Counted from the stretch's first letter, positions 1-11,472 are shown. The stretch is DNA of 17,673 nt from Leptospira interrogans (GCF_900156205.1 NZ_FTNA01000046.1:4768-22440), one strand, 5' to 3'. Notes: generated from the letters alone by a model not told the origin. Translations and numbers: made by a program.

Positions 1-54
1 CTGAGTTCAAGCGCGACCCATAGGAAAGCGTTTTGCTGAGTTCAAACGCGACCC
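1..54. repeat. Two direct copies of a GC-rich 19-mer
   Basis: CTGAGTTCAARCGCGACCC occurs at 1-19 and again at 36-54, a 35-bp period, differing at one base. The first 14 bases of the motif from position 2 (TGAGTTCAAGCGCG) recur in inverse orientation at 14897-14910, inside a terminal-inverted-repeat element. This makes the block part of a dispersed, GC-richer noncoding family. It may continue left of the window. Confidence 0.7.
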
Positions 55-542
55 GTCGAGGACCATAGAAACGAGACGCTTTAGTTTGAAAGATGTTCTC
101 TTGAGTTCTACTTTACATTGATCCCTTTTGTGTTAATTCACGTTATTCTAATTTAGAATCAGTCCTAAAACCTAAAGATTACTGGAAAGTTCGCAAATAT
201 CCCAAGATAACCGTTTTTGTGGGAGCTTCAGCAGTTTATTAGAAAATTATAAAGTATTTGCGTATGCATATAAAGATTTTGAATAGATTTTTACAATTCG
301 AACGTATGAAAATAGTATTCGAAATGAACCGTCGATTTTACAAAAATACGGAAGTCCACAAAAATTGTGTCTAATCTGGGGATTATTGGCCGTTTTCAAA
401 GGAGATTGTATATTCATCTTTTGAAACAAGCTCATGGTAGTATTTTTTTATACGTCTTAACTGTAAGTTGCTCGGAGCTAGATAACAGAGGAAAACTAAA
501 TATTTTATATTCAAATAGTTTTTTGTAGTAAAAATGAACGAA
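55..542. other. Gene-free stretch with degenerate repeat pieces
   Basis: No convincing gene is seen. The 62-codon minus-strand frame at 247-435 has no family resemblance and no clear ribosome site. Pieces of dispersed repeats are present: GAAAGTTCGCAAAT near 186 recurs at 11562 and, inverted, near 16570. The GTGGGAGCT...TTTATTAGAAAATTATAAA block at 218-252 recurs as GTGGGAACT...TTTATTAGAAACTTATAAA at 15004-15038. Confidence 0.5.
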
Positions 543-562
543 ACTATTTTTATAAAAATAGT
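543..562. promoter_or_regulatory. Perfect 20-bp palindrome
   Basis: ACTATTTTTATAAAAATAGT is its own reverse complement over 20 bases. It lies 26 bp upstream of an ATG that has a good ribosome site (AGGAAG). An operator or promoter-proximal site is possible, but an A/T-only core in AT-rich DNA could arise by chance. Confidence 0.3.
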
Positions 563-588
563 ATATAAGAAAATTAGGAAGAATTAAT

Positions 589-715
589 ATGAAACTAGCA
601 GCTTCTAAATCGATTTAAAATAGAATTCCTTTGAAAACTATAGCTGCGAATACGATCAAAGAATTATGTTGCCTATGGTGTAAATAAAAAAGAGTTTCAT
701 GAATTTTTATTTTGA
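589..715 (+). pseudogene. Possible decayed small gene (start plus ~40 codons)
   Basis: An ATG at 589 follows AGGAAG with 7 bp spacing and opens MKLAASKSI, then a TAA at 616-618. The same frame continues with coding-like residues (NRIPLKTIAANTIKELC). A change of frame near 670 then reads YGVNKKEFHEFLF to a TGA at 713-715. Joined, this would be a peptide of about 40 residues with one stop and one frameshift. No family is recognised, and a chance reading in AT-rich DNA cannot be excluded. Confidence 0.2.
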
Positions 716-810
716 ATATTTTTATATAATAAATTTATAATGTAATTAAATTGATATACAAGCTGCAGGGTTGTATCTTGGGTCGCAAGGGAAAGCTGCG
801 ACAGAATACG

Positions 811-838
811 ATTTCTCTCCGCATGCGCGAAGAGAAAT
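811..838 (-). terminator. Hairpin after the TonB receptor gene
   Basis: ATTTCTCT (811-818) pairs with AGAGAAAT (831-838) around a 12-base loop that contains the GC-rich palindrome CGCATGCG. It lies 22 bp beyond the receptor stop on the minus strand, the right place for a terminator, but no T-run follows. A second small hairpin, GTCGCA/TGCGAC (782-787 and 797-802), lies just beyond it. Confidence 0.4.
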
Positions 839-860
839 TTGCGATTGTCTTTAATGAAAT

Positions 861-3816
<2,956 letters not shown>

Positions 3817-3820
<4 letters not shown>

Positions 3821-4560
3821 GTTCCGTACGTACAAACTTTAAATTGATTTTTATGTTCTATAACGAGTTTGATCTCTTCGATTCGGATCGTTTTTGATCC
3901 TACTTGAAGATCGAATTCACCAATGATATATCCATTGATATTGGTCAGCTTACGAATGTTATACGGCTGACTAAGTGGGAGAATTTTAAAATTCCCTTTT
4001 GTATTTTGAAATTGTTTTCTAATTTTATCTAAACCGGCGGTTCTTCTTAAAAGAATCAAATACATAGAATCTTCTATTTTAGAATTTGCTGTTATATTGT
4101 TTTGATTTACATTATTAGGAAGATAGATTTTTCTAATTTCTTCCGGGTTACAGGAATAACGAAGTAAATTATCCGGTCTGTTTGGATTGTCTCTAATTTC
4201 CGTCAGAGCGATTTGAATGGCTTTTTCAACCGAAGACGAAGAGTTTTGGATTTTATAAGATTCTTTGATTTCTGATTTTAGAGTTTCTTGATCTTTTTGA
4301 ATTTCTAATGTATGTTTAGGGTCTGTAAGTTCTTTATTTAAGTCTGGTTTTGGATTATTCTTTTTGCAATTAAGCGTGAGGACTGATAAAAATATAAATA
4401 TTAGAATATTAAATAAAACAAATTGATTTGGAATGAAAAAAGATGGGATTGTTTGATTTCTATAAAAAGTAGATTGATTGTATGTAATAATCTCGTTTAC
4501 TTTTTTTGTCCGATAAAACGATTTTTGGAGAATTTTATTTTCGAATTTCTTTTGAGACAT
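3817..4560 (-). CDS. Putative lipoprotein of unknown function
   Basis: The product is 247 aa and I do not recognise its family. A hydrophobic segment at residues 46-64 ([18 protein letters not shown]) is followed by Cys65 and a Lys/Asn/Pro-rich linker, consistent with a Leptospira lipobox. About 45 polar residues precede the hydrophobic segment, which is unusual. No in-frame ATG, GTG or TTG lies closer, so the ATG at 4560 is the only visible start, and it lacks an obvious ribosome site. The C-terminal half (about 110-247) is a mixed soluble domain with motifs such as [10 protein letters not shown]. Its stop overlaps the receptor start (ATGA), so the two are probably translationally coupled, and the protein may be an accessory to the receptor. 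Confidence 0.75.
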
Positions 4561-4595
4561 GTTCTAATGATTTTAAAATAGATTAAAAATTTTGA

Positions 4596-4625
4596 ATTAG
4601 GATTCCCAAATTAGGGAATCCTAAT
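4596..4625 (-). terminator. Strong hairpin between the two lipoprotein genes
   Basis: ATTAGGATTCCC (4596-4607) and GGGAATCCTAAT (4614-4625) pair perfectly over 12 bp around a 6-base loop. It begins 8 bp past the stop of the large lipoprotein gene. On the minus strand it is followed by TCAAAATTTTTAATC, a broken T-run. This looks like an intrinsic terminator or attenuator that would make downstream receptor expression lower than that of the lipoprotein, or a 3' stabilising stem. Confidence 0.75.
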
Positions 4626-4633
4626 ATATAAAT

Positions 4634-6016
4634 TTATCTCGCTCTATAAACGGTCCAACCGAAAGCCCAGTTCAAACCGCTTACCATACCGCCGTAAGTA
4701 GTGTTATCGATAAAAAACGAGTCTGAGGACTGTGCACTTAATGCGGAACCAGCTAAAGCCGCGGCTTCTCCGGAAGGTTGATAATCCGGTTTGGTCGCAA
4801 ATTCGCAATTATCCGAATCTCCAGAACCTAAGGAAATTACAGGAGTAGAAGTAAGTCCATTTGTAGGTAAAACACAGGCCGCTGTGTTACCGTTTCCTTT
4901 GGAAGCTTCTACTAAGACGTTTGCAAAAGTAGGAGAGGTCACGGTTCCACCACCTCCATTGGCTACACAATCAATATTTCCGGATTGAAAACCGTAGATG
5001 ACTCCGTTCGAAAATTTACCTTGAAGTCCTTCTCTTAGTCTTGCTCCAAATCCGTTGGATACATTTTTTCCAAGAAGAGTAAAGTTAGAAAGTTTTACGT
5101 TTGTAGTCGGTTTAGAAGTCACGGATGCAGTTCCACCGCTATGAGTTCCGTCCATTTCAAAACCGTGTGGATCTGTGGATGCGGTACCACCACAACTGGT
5201 AGGATATTTATGAGCGATTAAGAACTGAACTTTTCCAGTGAAAGCTTCATCTAAATCTAAGTCGTCGTCCATTCCACCAGTCATTAAAAGATATTTACCG
5301 GTCCAAGCGCCACCCCAAGCTTCGATACCGTCGTCTAAATGTCTATGAACTTGAATGTGATCTAAAGTAGTACCACTTCCTACCACATACATAGACAGTC
5401 CGTTTAATTCGTCACCGGTAGAAACTTCGTTTCCAGCAAACTCAACGATCGTATAAGTAAGGTTACCCGAACTTCCGTTATCATTGGCACCGCTATTGTA
5501 TTGAAGACCGGTTCCACCTTCCGTGTTTTGTGCAGCGGCTCTAGAACCAATACCGTCTCCTACGATTAAAATACCACCCCAATCGCCCGGAGCTCTATTT
5601 CCAGAAACTTTAGAAGAAGTAAAACATACGGGTGCAGCAGCATCTCCGTTTGTAACGATCTTAGCTCCTTGTTCGATAACTAAAGCGGAACCAGCAGTAC
5701 CGAAAATTACGGAACCTCTTTCAAAGGTAAGAGTGGCGCCACTTTTTACTCTTACGATTCCATTTAGCGAAGAAGAAGAGTAAGCAGGAAGACTCTGACT
5801 AGAAGTGATGTTACCCGAAAGGACTGTGTTTCCACCTTGAACGGAAGCACCGTCGCAGATAGCGGCTCCGGCGTCGCTATTTCCTCCCGCTAACAAAGCG
5901 AGAAGTAACAACATACTATTATCATTTTTGTCTTCTTTACAATTGATAAAAGAAGAAAGTAATAAGGCCGCACTTACGATTAAAAGTGAAGTCCTTTTTA
6001 AGAAAATTGATTTCAT
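4634..6016 (-). CDS. Large exported lipoprotein, beta-helix-like, TonB-system partner
   Basis: The start chosen is the ATG at 6016, with AAGGAG seven bases upstream. The frame runs open to 6166, but that extension lacks such a site. The 460-aa precursor begins [20 protein letters not shown] and has a lipobox F-I-N-C at about residue 26, so it should be a lipid-anchored envelope protein. The body is rich in Gly, Ser, Thr and Asn. Short hydrophobic strands alternate with turns ([29 protein letters not shown]), suggesting a right-handed beta-helix. Acidic stretches ([26 protein letters not shown]) could bind a divalent cation. Several Cys could form disulfides. Its place in one cluster with a TonB-dependent receptor suggests a surface or periplasmic partner for ligand capture. 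That role is inference, and no enzyme motif is seen. Confidence 0.82.
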   Translation of the reverse strand: MKSIFLKRTSLLIVSAALLLSSFINCKEDKNDNSMLLLLALLAGGNSDAGAAICDGASVQGGNTVLSGNITSSQSLPAYSSSSLNGIVRVKSGATLTFERGSVIFGTAGSALVIEQGAKIVTNGDAAAPVCFTSSKVSGNRAPGDWGGILIVGDGIGSRAAAQNTEGGTGLQYNSGANDNGSSGNLTYTIVEFAGNEVSTGDELNGLSMYVVGSGTTLDHIQVHRHLDDGIEAWGGAWTGKYLLMTGGMDDDLDLDEAFTGKVQFLIAHKYPTSCGGTASTDPHGFEMDGTHSGGTASVTSKPTTNVKLSNFTLLGKNVSNGFGARLREGLQGKFSNGVIYGFQSGNIDCVANGGGGTVTSPTFANVLVEASKGNGNTAACVLPTNGLTSTPVISLGSGDSDNCEFATKPDYQPSGEAAALAGSALSAQSSDSFFIDNTTYGGMVSGLNWAFGWTVYRAR

Positions 6017-6069
6017 TTTATAACTCCTTGAAAAATAAACCGTAGAAGGTCTAAAACAAAGATAGAGGG

Positions 6070-6105
<36 letters not shown>

Positions 6106-6172
6106 GCGTAACTTTCATCAAATTTAAAAAGAAGTTTTTTTGTAGAAAAAAAATGTAAAACAACATGGTTTT

Positions 6173-6487
6173 CTATGGAAGTATAAAGAATAAGATTAAA
6201 AGTAAGCCCATCGATCCTAAAGCAAGATAACGATCTGATTTGGTTTCCTCTTTCGATTCTTCTTCTTTTACCCAAGTAACTTCTTTTTTTTGAATTGTAA
6301 CAGCTTCTTTTTTAAAACCTCTTCTTGTACCGTCTTGGTATTCTACGATGATCCCTTGTTCGTTTTCTGAAGTTTTAACGTTTTCAATTACTTCGTTTGT
6401 TTTAGAGTTTGTGACAGTGTCTGCGAAGAGTAAATTGAAAGAAAGTAATGCAAGTACACATAAGAATGGGAAGAATCTTGTAATCAT
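6173..6487 (-). CDS. Small exported membrane protein, first gene of the cluster
   Basis: The start is taken at the ATG at 6487 ([15 protein letters not shown]), which begins a proper signal peptide with likely cleavage after LLFA. A longer reading from a TTG at 6538 would put charged residues in front and overlap the operator. The 104-aa product has a short beta-type domain ([19 protein letters not shown]), a Glu/Lys-rich linker ([10 protein letters not shown]) and a C-terminal membrane helix ([17 protein letters not shown]), so it would sit in the periplasm tethered by its tail. AAAGGA lies 13 bases before the ATG, rather far. I recognise no family. Its position directly after the operator makes it the leading gene, 156 bp ahead of the large lipoprotein. 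Confidence 0.7.
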   Translation of the reverse strand: MITRFFPFLCVLALLSFNLLFADTVTNSKTNEVIENVKTSENEQGIIVEYQDGTRRGFKKEAVTIQKKEVTWVKEEESKEETKSDRYLALGSMGLLLILFFILP

Positions 6488-6505
6488 ATTGTAATCGTTA
6501 TCCTT

Positions 6506-6530
6506 TGAGAATGATATTCGCTTCTCATTC
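6506..6530 (-). promoter_or_regulatory. Fur/PerR-like operator with two interlocked palindromes
   Basis: TGAGAATGATATTCGCTTCTCATTC contains two offset inverted repeats with 10-base spacers: TGAGAA/TTCTCA (6506-6511 and 6522-6527) and GAATGA/TCATTC (6509-6514 and 6525-6530). Aligned from 6507, it matches 12 of 19 positions of the classical Fur consensus GATAATGATAATCATTATC. It ends 18 bp before the start of the leading gene of the TonB cluster. A metal- or peroxide-sensing Fur-family repressor is the likeliest binder. This is a prediction from pattern and context. Confidence 0.5.
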
Positions 6531-6608
6531 GTATCCAATACTACAAGAGGAAAATCGTAAGAATTGTTACAATCGTATTAAAGATAACTTTAGAAAAGAT
6601 TTTATAAA

Positions 6609-6631
6609 TTAACGTGAGTTCGATGTAAGAA
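6609..6631 (+). repeat. Dispersed 23-bp motif (single end)
   Basis: TTAACGTGAGTTCGATGTAAGAA differs by one base from the left end of the element at 14825-14847. A degenerate relative lies at 14740-14761 and inverse-orientation relatives at 14974-14996 and 17407-17421. It looks like a solo end of a small interspersed element. Confidence 0.6.
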
Positions 6632-6838
6632 TTTCATTTCTCTAAAAAAAGCTAGAATCTGAACTTTGCAGATCGATTCTAAAATGTGGGAACTCATACT
6701 TTTAGAGAATTCTTTCTCATTTTCTGAATCCAAGTCATGTTAAAATAGTTTTTCATTTTTTTGAAAACCGCAAAACGGCGATTTTATGTAAAGTTTAATT
6801 AGGCGAAAGTTCTTTTAGGATCTTTATATGAGGTCCTT

Positions 6839-6888
6839 GATTAGAATTGGTCTACCAGACAGTGTAAATTTAAAAATAAATTCTAATC
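6839..6888. repeat. 10-bp inverted repeat with 30-base spacer
   Basis: GATTAGAATT (6839-6848) is the exact reverse complement of AATTCTAATC (6879-6888). The spacer begins with its own small inverted repeat GTCT-ACC-AGAC. It may be a transcribed stem or a small element remnant; no adjacent gene end explains it. Confidence 0.4.
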
Positions 6889-7625
6889 GTTTAAACGTAA
6901 AAATACTATATATTCTATAGTTCTAATCAACCTGTGCTGTTACTGGCAGTTCAAGAGCAAAGTGTTATCTAAAAAACCAAATATAGTCAAAATGATTATG
7001 AAGACGAATAAAAATAATACTATAGGCTTGTTTCCAAGGTTAGAACTATGAGATCTCGCTCAAAAAAAGCCAATAATTCTTTGTTAGGTGCAATTTGTAA
7101 AAACTTCGACAACTTTGCGAAATCCATAGTTAATTTTTAGTAATTCGAGTATTAAAATAAAAACTCATTTTCTAAATATAAATTGGTAAAAATATTCGTC
7201 AAAAAATAAAGAAAGGTGTTTATTATAAAGTTTTAAAGTTCTTTTAGAACGATGAAAACGATCGGTAAAAAATTTGGATGTTGATGTATGAACAAATTGC
7301 GGTTGATTTCCACTCAACAAATAAATTTGTAGGTTTCGAAAACCGTTTTTTGAGATCGATAAATAGTGTCGTAATATTCACAAATTGGAAATAAATTTAT
7401 GAATTCTAAATATAAACTAACAGAATTTTTCGTCAGTTATTATTCGAGTCGATAGGACTTAAATCTATAGAGTTTATTTGCTTTTGGCAGATTTTATGTA
7501 AGAAACTCTGAACAAAAAAAGGAAGATTTTACGATTTTAAATTAGAAAAATAAACAATTGAAAAAGTTTCGCTATACAACTGTTATCTGGGGATTTGTGA
7601 TGTGTTCTTCCGACGTAAATTATGA

Positions 7626-7763
7626 GGTTGGATTGAAACGGCTTTAACTTTTTTAGAATGGAGGCGTAAAAAAATTTTCGTAGATTTGTGTTCGAAAGGA
7701 ACTAATCTCATTGAAATCAGAAAAAATGAACGATTCGAAACCTTACGGAGCCGATCATTTTAA
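7626..7763 (+). pseudogene. Possible coding remnant, no start
   Basis: A 45-codon open stretch reads GWIETALTFLEWRRKKIFVD, continuing LCSKGTNLIEIRKNERFETLRSRSF to a TAA at 7761. It has mixed charged and hydrophobic composition unlike the Phe/Lys/Asn/Ile-dominated translations of nearby noncoding DNA. It is preceded directly by a TGA and has no start codon or ribosome site. It could be the C-terminal scrap of a lost gene, or chance. No family is recognised. Confidence 0.2.
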
Positions 7764-7866
7764 GAGAACTTTCTATAAAATCAATTTGTAAAATAGTGTT
7801 GTTTTATAAATTCAATTGAATGTAATAGACTCTTTGATCGGATAACAAAACTCGAACGGAAACGTT

Positions 7867-9667
7867 ATGAATTCATTGCTCAATCTATATAACTGGAATA
7901 TCCGCCAAAAATTAATGGTGATCATTTCGATTATCATTCTTATCTCTTTAGGAACAATCATCGCTCTCGCTACATATTTTTTCAAATCGGATAACGAAAT
8001 TCGTGTTAAAGAAAATAACTTGAAACTGACGGACGTAATTAGTCAAAAAATACGTTCGGATATTGCCTCTTTGACAAAACGTTCTCTGCTTCTTGCTCGG
8101 TCTATGGCGGATTCGGAGGAATCTAGCGATATTTTACAAAACGACGACGATATTTTTTATCTGAAAATTTTCAGAAAAGAAGGTTCTGATTACGTAGGCG
8201 TAAAACGAATCATTGATGAACGTACTCTAAAAGACTTTAAAGTTAGTTCGGATAACGCGGATAAAATTGTACGTAAATATTTAAACGGACAAAAAAAGGC
8301 TCAGCTCGGAAAACCTCTCGTATTTAACGTATCACCCGATTTTCGTAGGCCGGTATTGTATCTTTCCATTTTTGTAGGAGACAAAAACAATTCGGCAATA
8401 CTCGTTTCTTTGGTAAAAATGGATTCTATATTAGATTCTTTTAAAACATCCGGAATCACACAATTTTTTCTAGTAGGAAATGATGGAGCTCTAATCGCAC
8501 ATTCCGATTCTAAATTGATTTTACAACCTACCGATCTTAAAGACGAACCGATTGTTAAAAATTTATTAGAAAGTGCAATCAGTAATGGACAAACTCGCTA
8601 CAAAGGAAAGGACGATCAATATTATTTAGGTTCTTTTAGAAGAATCGGATACGCTGGACTTGGAGTAATTTCTAGTACTTCTGAAAAGAAAGCGTTTGAA
8701 GAAGTTTATAATATTCAAAAAAGAAATATTTATCTGATGATCGTAGTGGTAAACGTTTCTATATTATTTGTATTTTTTTATGCAAGAAGACTGACAAGAC
8801 CAATACTTAAACTTGTGGACGCTTCCAAACAAATCGAACAGGGAAACTTTCATATAGATCTCAAACCGGAGTCAGGAGACGAAATTGGAAGACTCACTTC
8901 TTCCTTTGTCGAAATGGGAAAAGGTTTATCCGATCGAGATAAAATGAAGGACGCATTCGGAAAATTTGTCAACAAAGACATTGCGGAAATGGTTCTACGA
9001 GGAGAAGTAAAACTAGGAGGAGATAAAAGGGAATGTGTGATTTTATTTTCTGATATTCGTAACTTCACTTCTATCTCGGAAAAAATTGAACCGGAATTAG
9101 TCGTAGAATTTTTAAATCAGTATTTTACTGCAATGGTAAAGTGTATTAACGAAAACGGAGGAAGCGTCAATAAATATATAGGAGACGCTATTATGGCCGT
9201 TTGGGGGGGAATTGGGACATACGAATTCCGACACGGAAAGATCGATTTTGGCCGCGTTGGATATGCGTAAGAGTTTGATACAATTCAACAAAGGAAGAGG
9301 GAGTGATAAAAAACCAAAAATATTTATCGGGATTGGAATCAATACGGGAGAAGTCATTGCGGGTCAAATCGGTTCGGAAGATAGGCTGGAATATACGGTC
9401 ATAGGTGATACTGTCAATCTTGCTTCTAGAGTGGAATCTTTGACAAAAGTATTCGGTGCGGATATATTAATCACAGGAAATTCCTACGAAAAAGTAAAAG
9501 GAATTTTTAATGTAGAAAAACTAAAACCAATTCAAGTAAAAGGAAAAAAATCTCTACAGACTATCTATGCGGTTTTAGGGCATTCTAAAGATAAAAATTG
9601 TCCTAAAAATTTGAAGGAGCTTAGAAAACAAATTGGAATGGAATTCAAATCTGGCAGGTCTAAATAA
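7867..9667 (+). pseudogene. Membrane adenylate cyclase (Cache-HAMP-class III), split at a G7 run
   Basis: This is a class III nucleotidyl cyclase expected to make cAMP in response to a periplasmic signal. Order: TM helix about 15-37, periplasmic Cache-like sensor about 40-285, TM helix about 290-307, HAMP about 308-361, catalytic domain about 390-570. Metal-binding Asp residues lie in FSDIRNF and in the second metal motif [17 protein letters not shown] supplies the adenine-binding Lys. [17 protein letters not shown] supplies the Thr typical of adenylate cyclases and the Asn/Arg transition-state pair. The frame breaks at 9203-9209: seven Gs give WGGIGTYEF and a stop at 9268-9270, whereas six Gs would give [10 protein letters not shown] and continue to 9667 (599 aa). 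As written, the product lacks the second half of the catalytic site. The cause may be mutation, tract-length variation or sequencing error. The ATG at 7867 follows a weak CGGA. Confidence 0.9.
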
Positions 9668-9672
9668 CGGGT

Positions 9673-10791
9673 ATGAAAGATAAAATTCTTTCAGGTGATA
9701 AACCGATTTTATTTCTTCTTATATTTAATATCGTATTGTTTACGGGAGTATTTATATACGATTATACTCGATACGGATATCAAGGTTCTCAAAAAGTAAT
9801 TGGAACCATTCTTTATAAATCAAATACAACTCGAAGAAAATATGACTCCGAAGTGGTCTGGAAAGAAATTGAAGTGGGAAATTCCGTTCAAAACAGAGAT
9901 ACAATTGTAACTTCGGAGGGTTCTCAGGCAAAGATCAGACTTTTGGATGGAAGCGAGATTATGATCGCTGAAAACTCAATGATCTTTATAGATTATTTGG
10001 ACAATCGTGCTAATTTAGAAATCTCGGCAGGTGGTTTACAAGTTACAAGGAAATCGGATAATAAAGAAAATACTTCTTCTTTGGGAATTCGTTCCGGTGA
10101 CGGGGTGTTAAAACTTGTAGAAGGGGTTGTAAACGTAGAAAAGAAAAAGGATCAAAGAACTCTGGATTACGCGATTCTTTCCGGAGCGGTTAAACCTGAT
10201 CCTAGCAATCCTTTTCCCATGTCGCCTAAAAAATCTTTGGACGGATTTGAGAAGTTATTTCCTGGATCGGAGAATATTCAGACTATTAAATCCATTCAAG
10301 CCGCCACTTCTGCCGTAAATTCTAATTCGTCAGTTAACACAAATTCGGCGACTAATCCAGGTCCCCACGGTACTAATATTACCCCGTCTATAAAATCTGA
10401 AAATACCACGACAAAATCACAAAACACGGGAACCGATTCACAATCTAAACCTGGTTTAAAAACAGAACGAATTGGTTCATCGGGAAACAAAAATCAAAAC
10501 GAAGTCAATTCGAAAGCAGATTATGATCCGGGAGATTATATTAAAAAACAAAAATATGAACATAAGGTTCAAGAGAAATCAGATTCTTCTGCAGTTCACC
10601 AAAATAAAACTGAGTTTAAACCTTCTGAGTCGACTCAGGCACCATCCAAAAGTGGTAGATCTTCTTATCCGGAAGTAAAAAAACAAAGACAAAATCGAGA
10701 ATGGACTCCTGAAGAATTACTTCGGCAAGAAAAAGAAAAACGCAGAAGAGAAAGGGAAGATAAAGAGCAAAGAGAATTTTTGAGAATGTAA
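9673..10791 (+). CDS. FecR-domain membrane protein
   Basis: The 372-aa product begins 5 bp after the cyclase frame ends, so the two probably form one operon. One membrane helix at about residues 11-30 (PILFLLIFNIVLFTGVFIYD) anchors a periplasmic region. Residues about 60-165 match the FecR fold pattern: EIEVGNSVQNRDTIVTSEGS, AKIRLLDGSEIMIAENS and LEISAGGLQV. Residues about 205-335 are low complexity, rich in Ser, Thr, Asn and Lys. The last 35 are a charged helix (EELLRQEKEKRRRERED). Classical FecR proteins relay signals from TonB receptors to ECF sigma factors. No sigma factor is here, and in Leptospira such domains occur as general envelope modules. A role alongside the cyclase is inference. 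Only a weak ribosome site precedes the ATG. Confidence 0.85.
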   Translation: MKDKILSGDKPILFLLIFNIVLFTGVFIYDYTRYGYQGSQKVIGTILYKSNTTRRKYDSEVVWKEIEVGNSVQNRDTIVTSEGSQAKIRLLDGSEIMIAENSMIFIDYLDNRANLEISAGGLQVTRKSDNKENTSSLGIRSGDGVLKLVEGVVNVEKKKDQRTLDYAILSGAVKPDPSNPFPMSPKKSLDGFEKLFPGSENIQTIKSIQAATSAVNSNSSVNTNSATNPGPHGTNITPSIKSENTTTKSQNTGTDSQSKPGLKTERIGSSGNKNQNEVNSKADYDPGDYIKKQKYEHKVQEKSDSSAVHQNKTEFKPSESTQAPSKSGRSSYPEVKKQRQNREWTPEELLRQEKEKRRREREDKEQREFLRM

Positions 10792-10945
10792 AAATTAACT
10801 TTCATCCACATAAATGAAGATTGTTTTATGGCGATTTCTGGAACTTATCTAACGTGGTTTGATGTAAAAAAACGATTTATGAAAAATATTATAAAATCCG
10901 CATAAACTTTTTTTCTATTATAGTCGTAGATAGATTTTTTTATAT

Positions 10946-11048
10946 TAGAGTTGTTGAAAAATTCCATGGCGGTGATTAACAAAATTACTTCAACCGACCA
11001 TTTCATGAAACAAAAACAAGATGGAGAATTCATTTTTTAACAACTCTA
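10946..11048. mobile_element. MITE-like element, copy A
   Basis: The element is 103 bp and bounded by TAGAGTTGTTGAAAAAT on the left and the inverse of TAGAGTTGTTAAAAAAT on the right (16 of 17 match). A second copy at 17236-17334 is about three quarters identical along its whole length by hand alignment, with best agreement at the ends and in TTYACAAAATT. There is no coding capacity. This is the structure of a non-autonomous transposable element or a folded intergenic repeat. No target-site duplication is obvious. Confidence 0.65.
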
Positions 11049-11103
11049 TTTTAATAGAGTAAAAACTGCAAATAAAGTTATAGTTTCGTTCCTTTCTTTG
11101 AAA

Positions 11104-11123
11104 GGAGTGATACTCCCTTTTTT
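11104..11123 (+). terminator. Short hairpin with T-run
   Basis: GGAGT-GAT-ACTCC (11104-11116) forms a compact stem and after one C is followed by six Ts (11118-11123), the form of an intrinsic terminator on the plus strand. It lies about 310 bp beyond the FecR-protein stop, so it may end the cyclase-FecR transcript. The intervening MITE-like element would then be in the 3' UTR. Confidence 0.5.
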
Positions 11124-11285
11124 AAAAAAAACGCACTCGAAATAGAGTGCTCAATGTTAGGATTGTCTAGAAAAATTAAAATTACTTCGTAAAACGTTTA
11201 ATGGATAAAAATTCATAATTGTGATTATATTGCTTTAAAGTATCACAAAATTTCTTTGAATTTAAATAACTATTATTGTAAAAAA

Positions 11286-11322
<37 letters not shown>

Positions 11323-11423
11323 ATACTAAGAGCTTATCCAAAATCCTAAACGGAGGCATCACCAACCCCATAAGTATTTGATCTCAATAAAATCTGTCGG
11401 AATTACGGCAAATCCTCTGTAAA

Positions 11424-11472
11424 ACTTAGTTCCCACTCCACAACGCGATTCATAAAGAGCGTTGTGCTAAGT
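11424..11472. repeat. Nested stem structure
   Basis: CACAACGC (11439-11446) and GCGTTGTG (11459-11466) pair perfectly around a 12-base loop. Outside them ACTTAG (11424-11429) pairs with CTAAGT (11467-11472), with a 9-base bulge on the left arm only. The element is GC-richer than its surroundings and adjoins the dispersed repeat at 11511. It could be a structured RNA or an element end; no gene is associated. Confidence 0.5.

Larger units (their letters stand above)
6540..7625. other. Long gene-free stretch between two gene clusters
   Basis: No supportable gene is seen. The region holds a dispersed motif at 6609-6631 and an inverted repeat at 6839-6888. There are also a few very short ATG frames with no family resemblance, for example at 7253 and 7399. 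All frames carry frequent stops. Divergent promoters for the flanking clusters must lie at its ends, but I could not define them with confidence. Confidence 0.5.

Noticed and set aside
5523..5783. Plus-strand frames opposite the large lipoprotein (also 4791-4988)
   Set aside because: They are antisense shadows of a gene with strong signal peptide and ribosome-site support.
6173..6538. Longer start of the small membrane protein at a TTG (6538)
   Set aside because: It would place charged residues before the signal peptide and run through the operator; the ATG at 6487 begins a normal signal peptide.
9203..9209. Programmed ribosomal frameshift in the cyclase
   Set aside because: Restoring the frame needs a +1 shift; a G run alone is not a known +1 site and cyclases of this family are normally one continuous frame. 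Mutation or read error is simpler.
10296..10490. Minus-strand and alternate-frame ORFs within the FecR-domain gene (also 10472-10678)
   Set aside because: They arise from the low-complexity Ser/Thr/Asn/Lys region and have no independent start signals.
10845..11033. Minus-strand 62-codon frame
   Set aside because: It overlaps the MITE-like element and owes its openness to the repeat.
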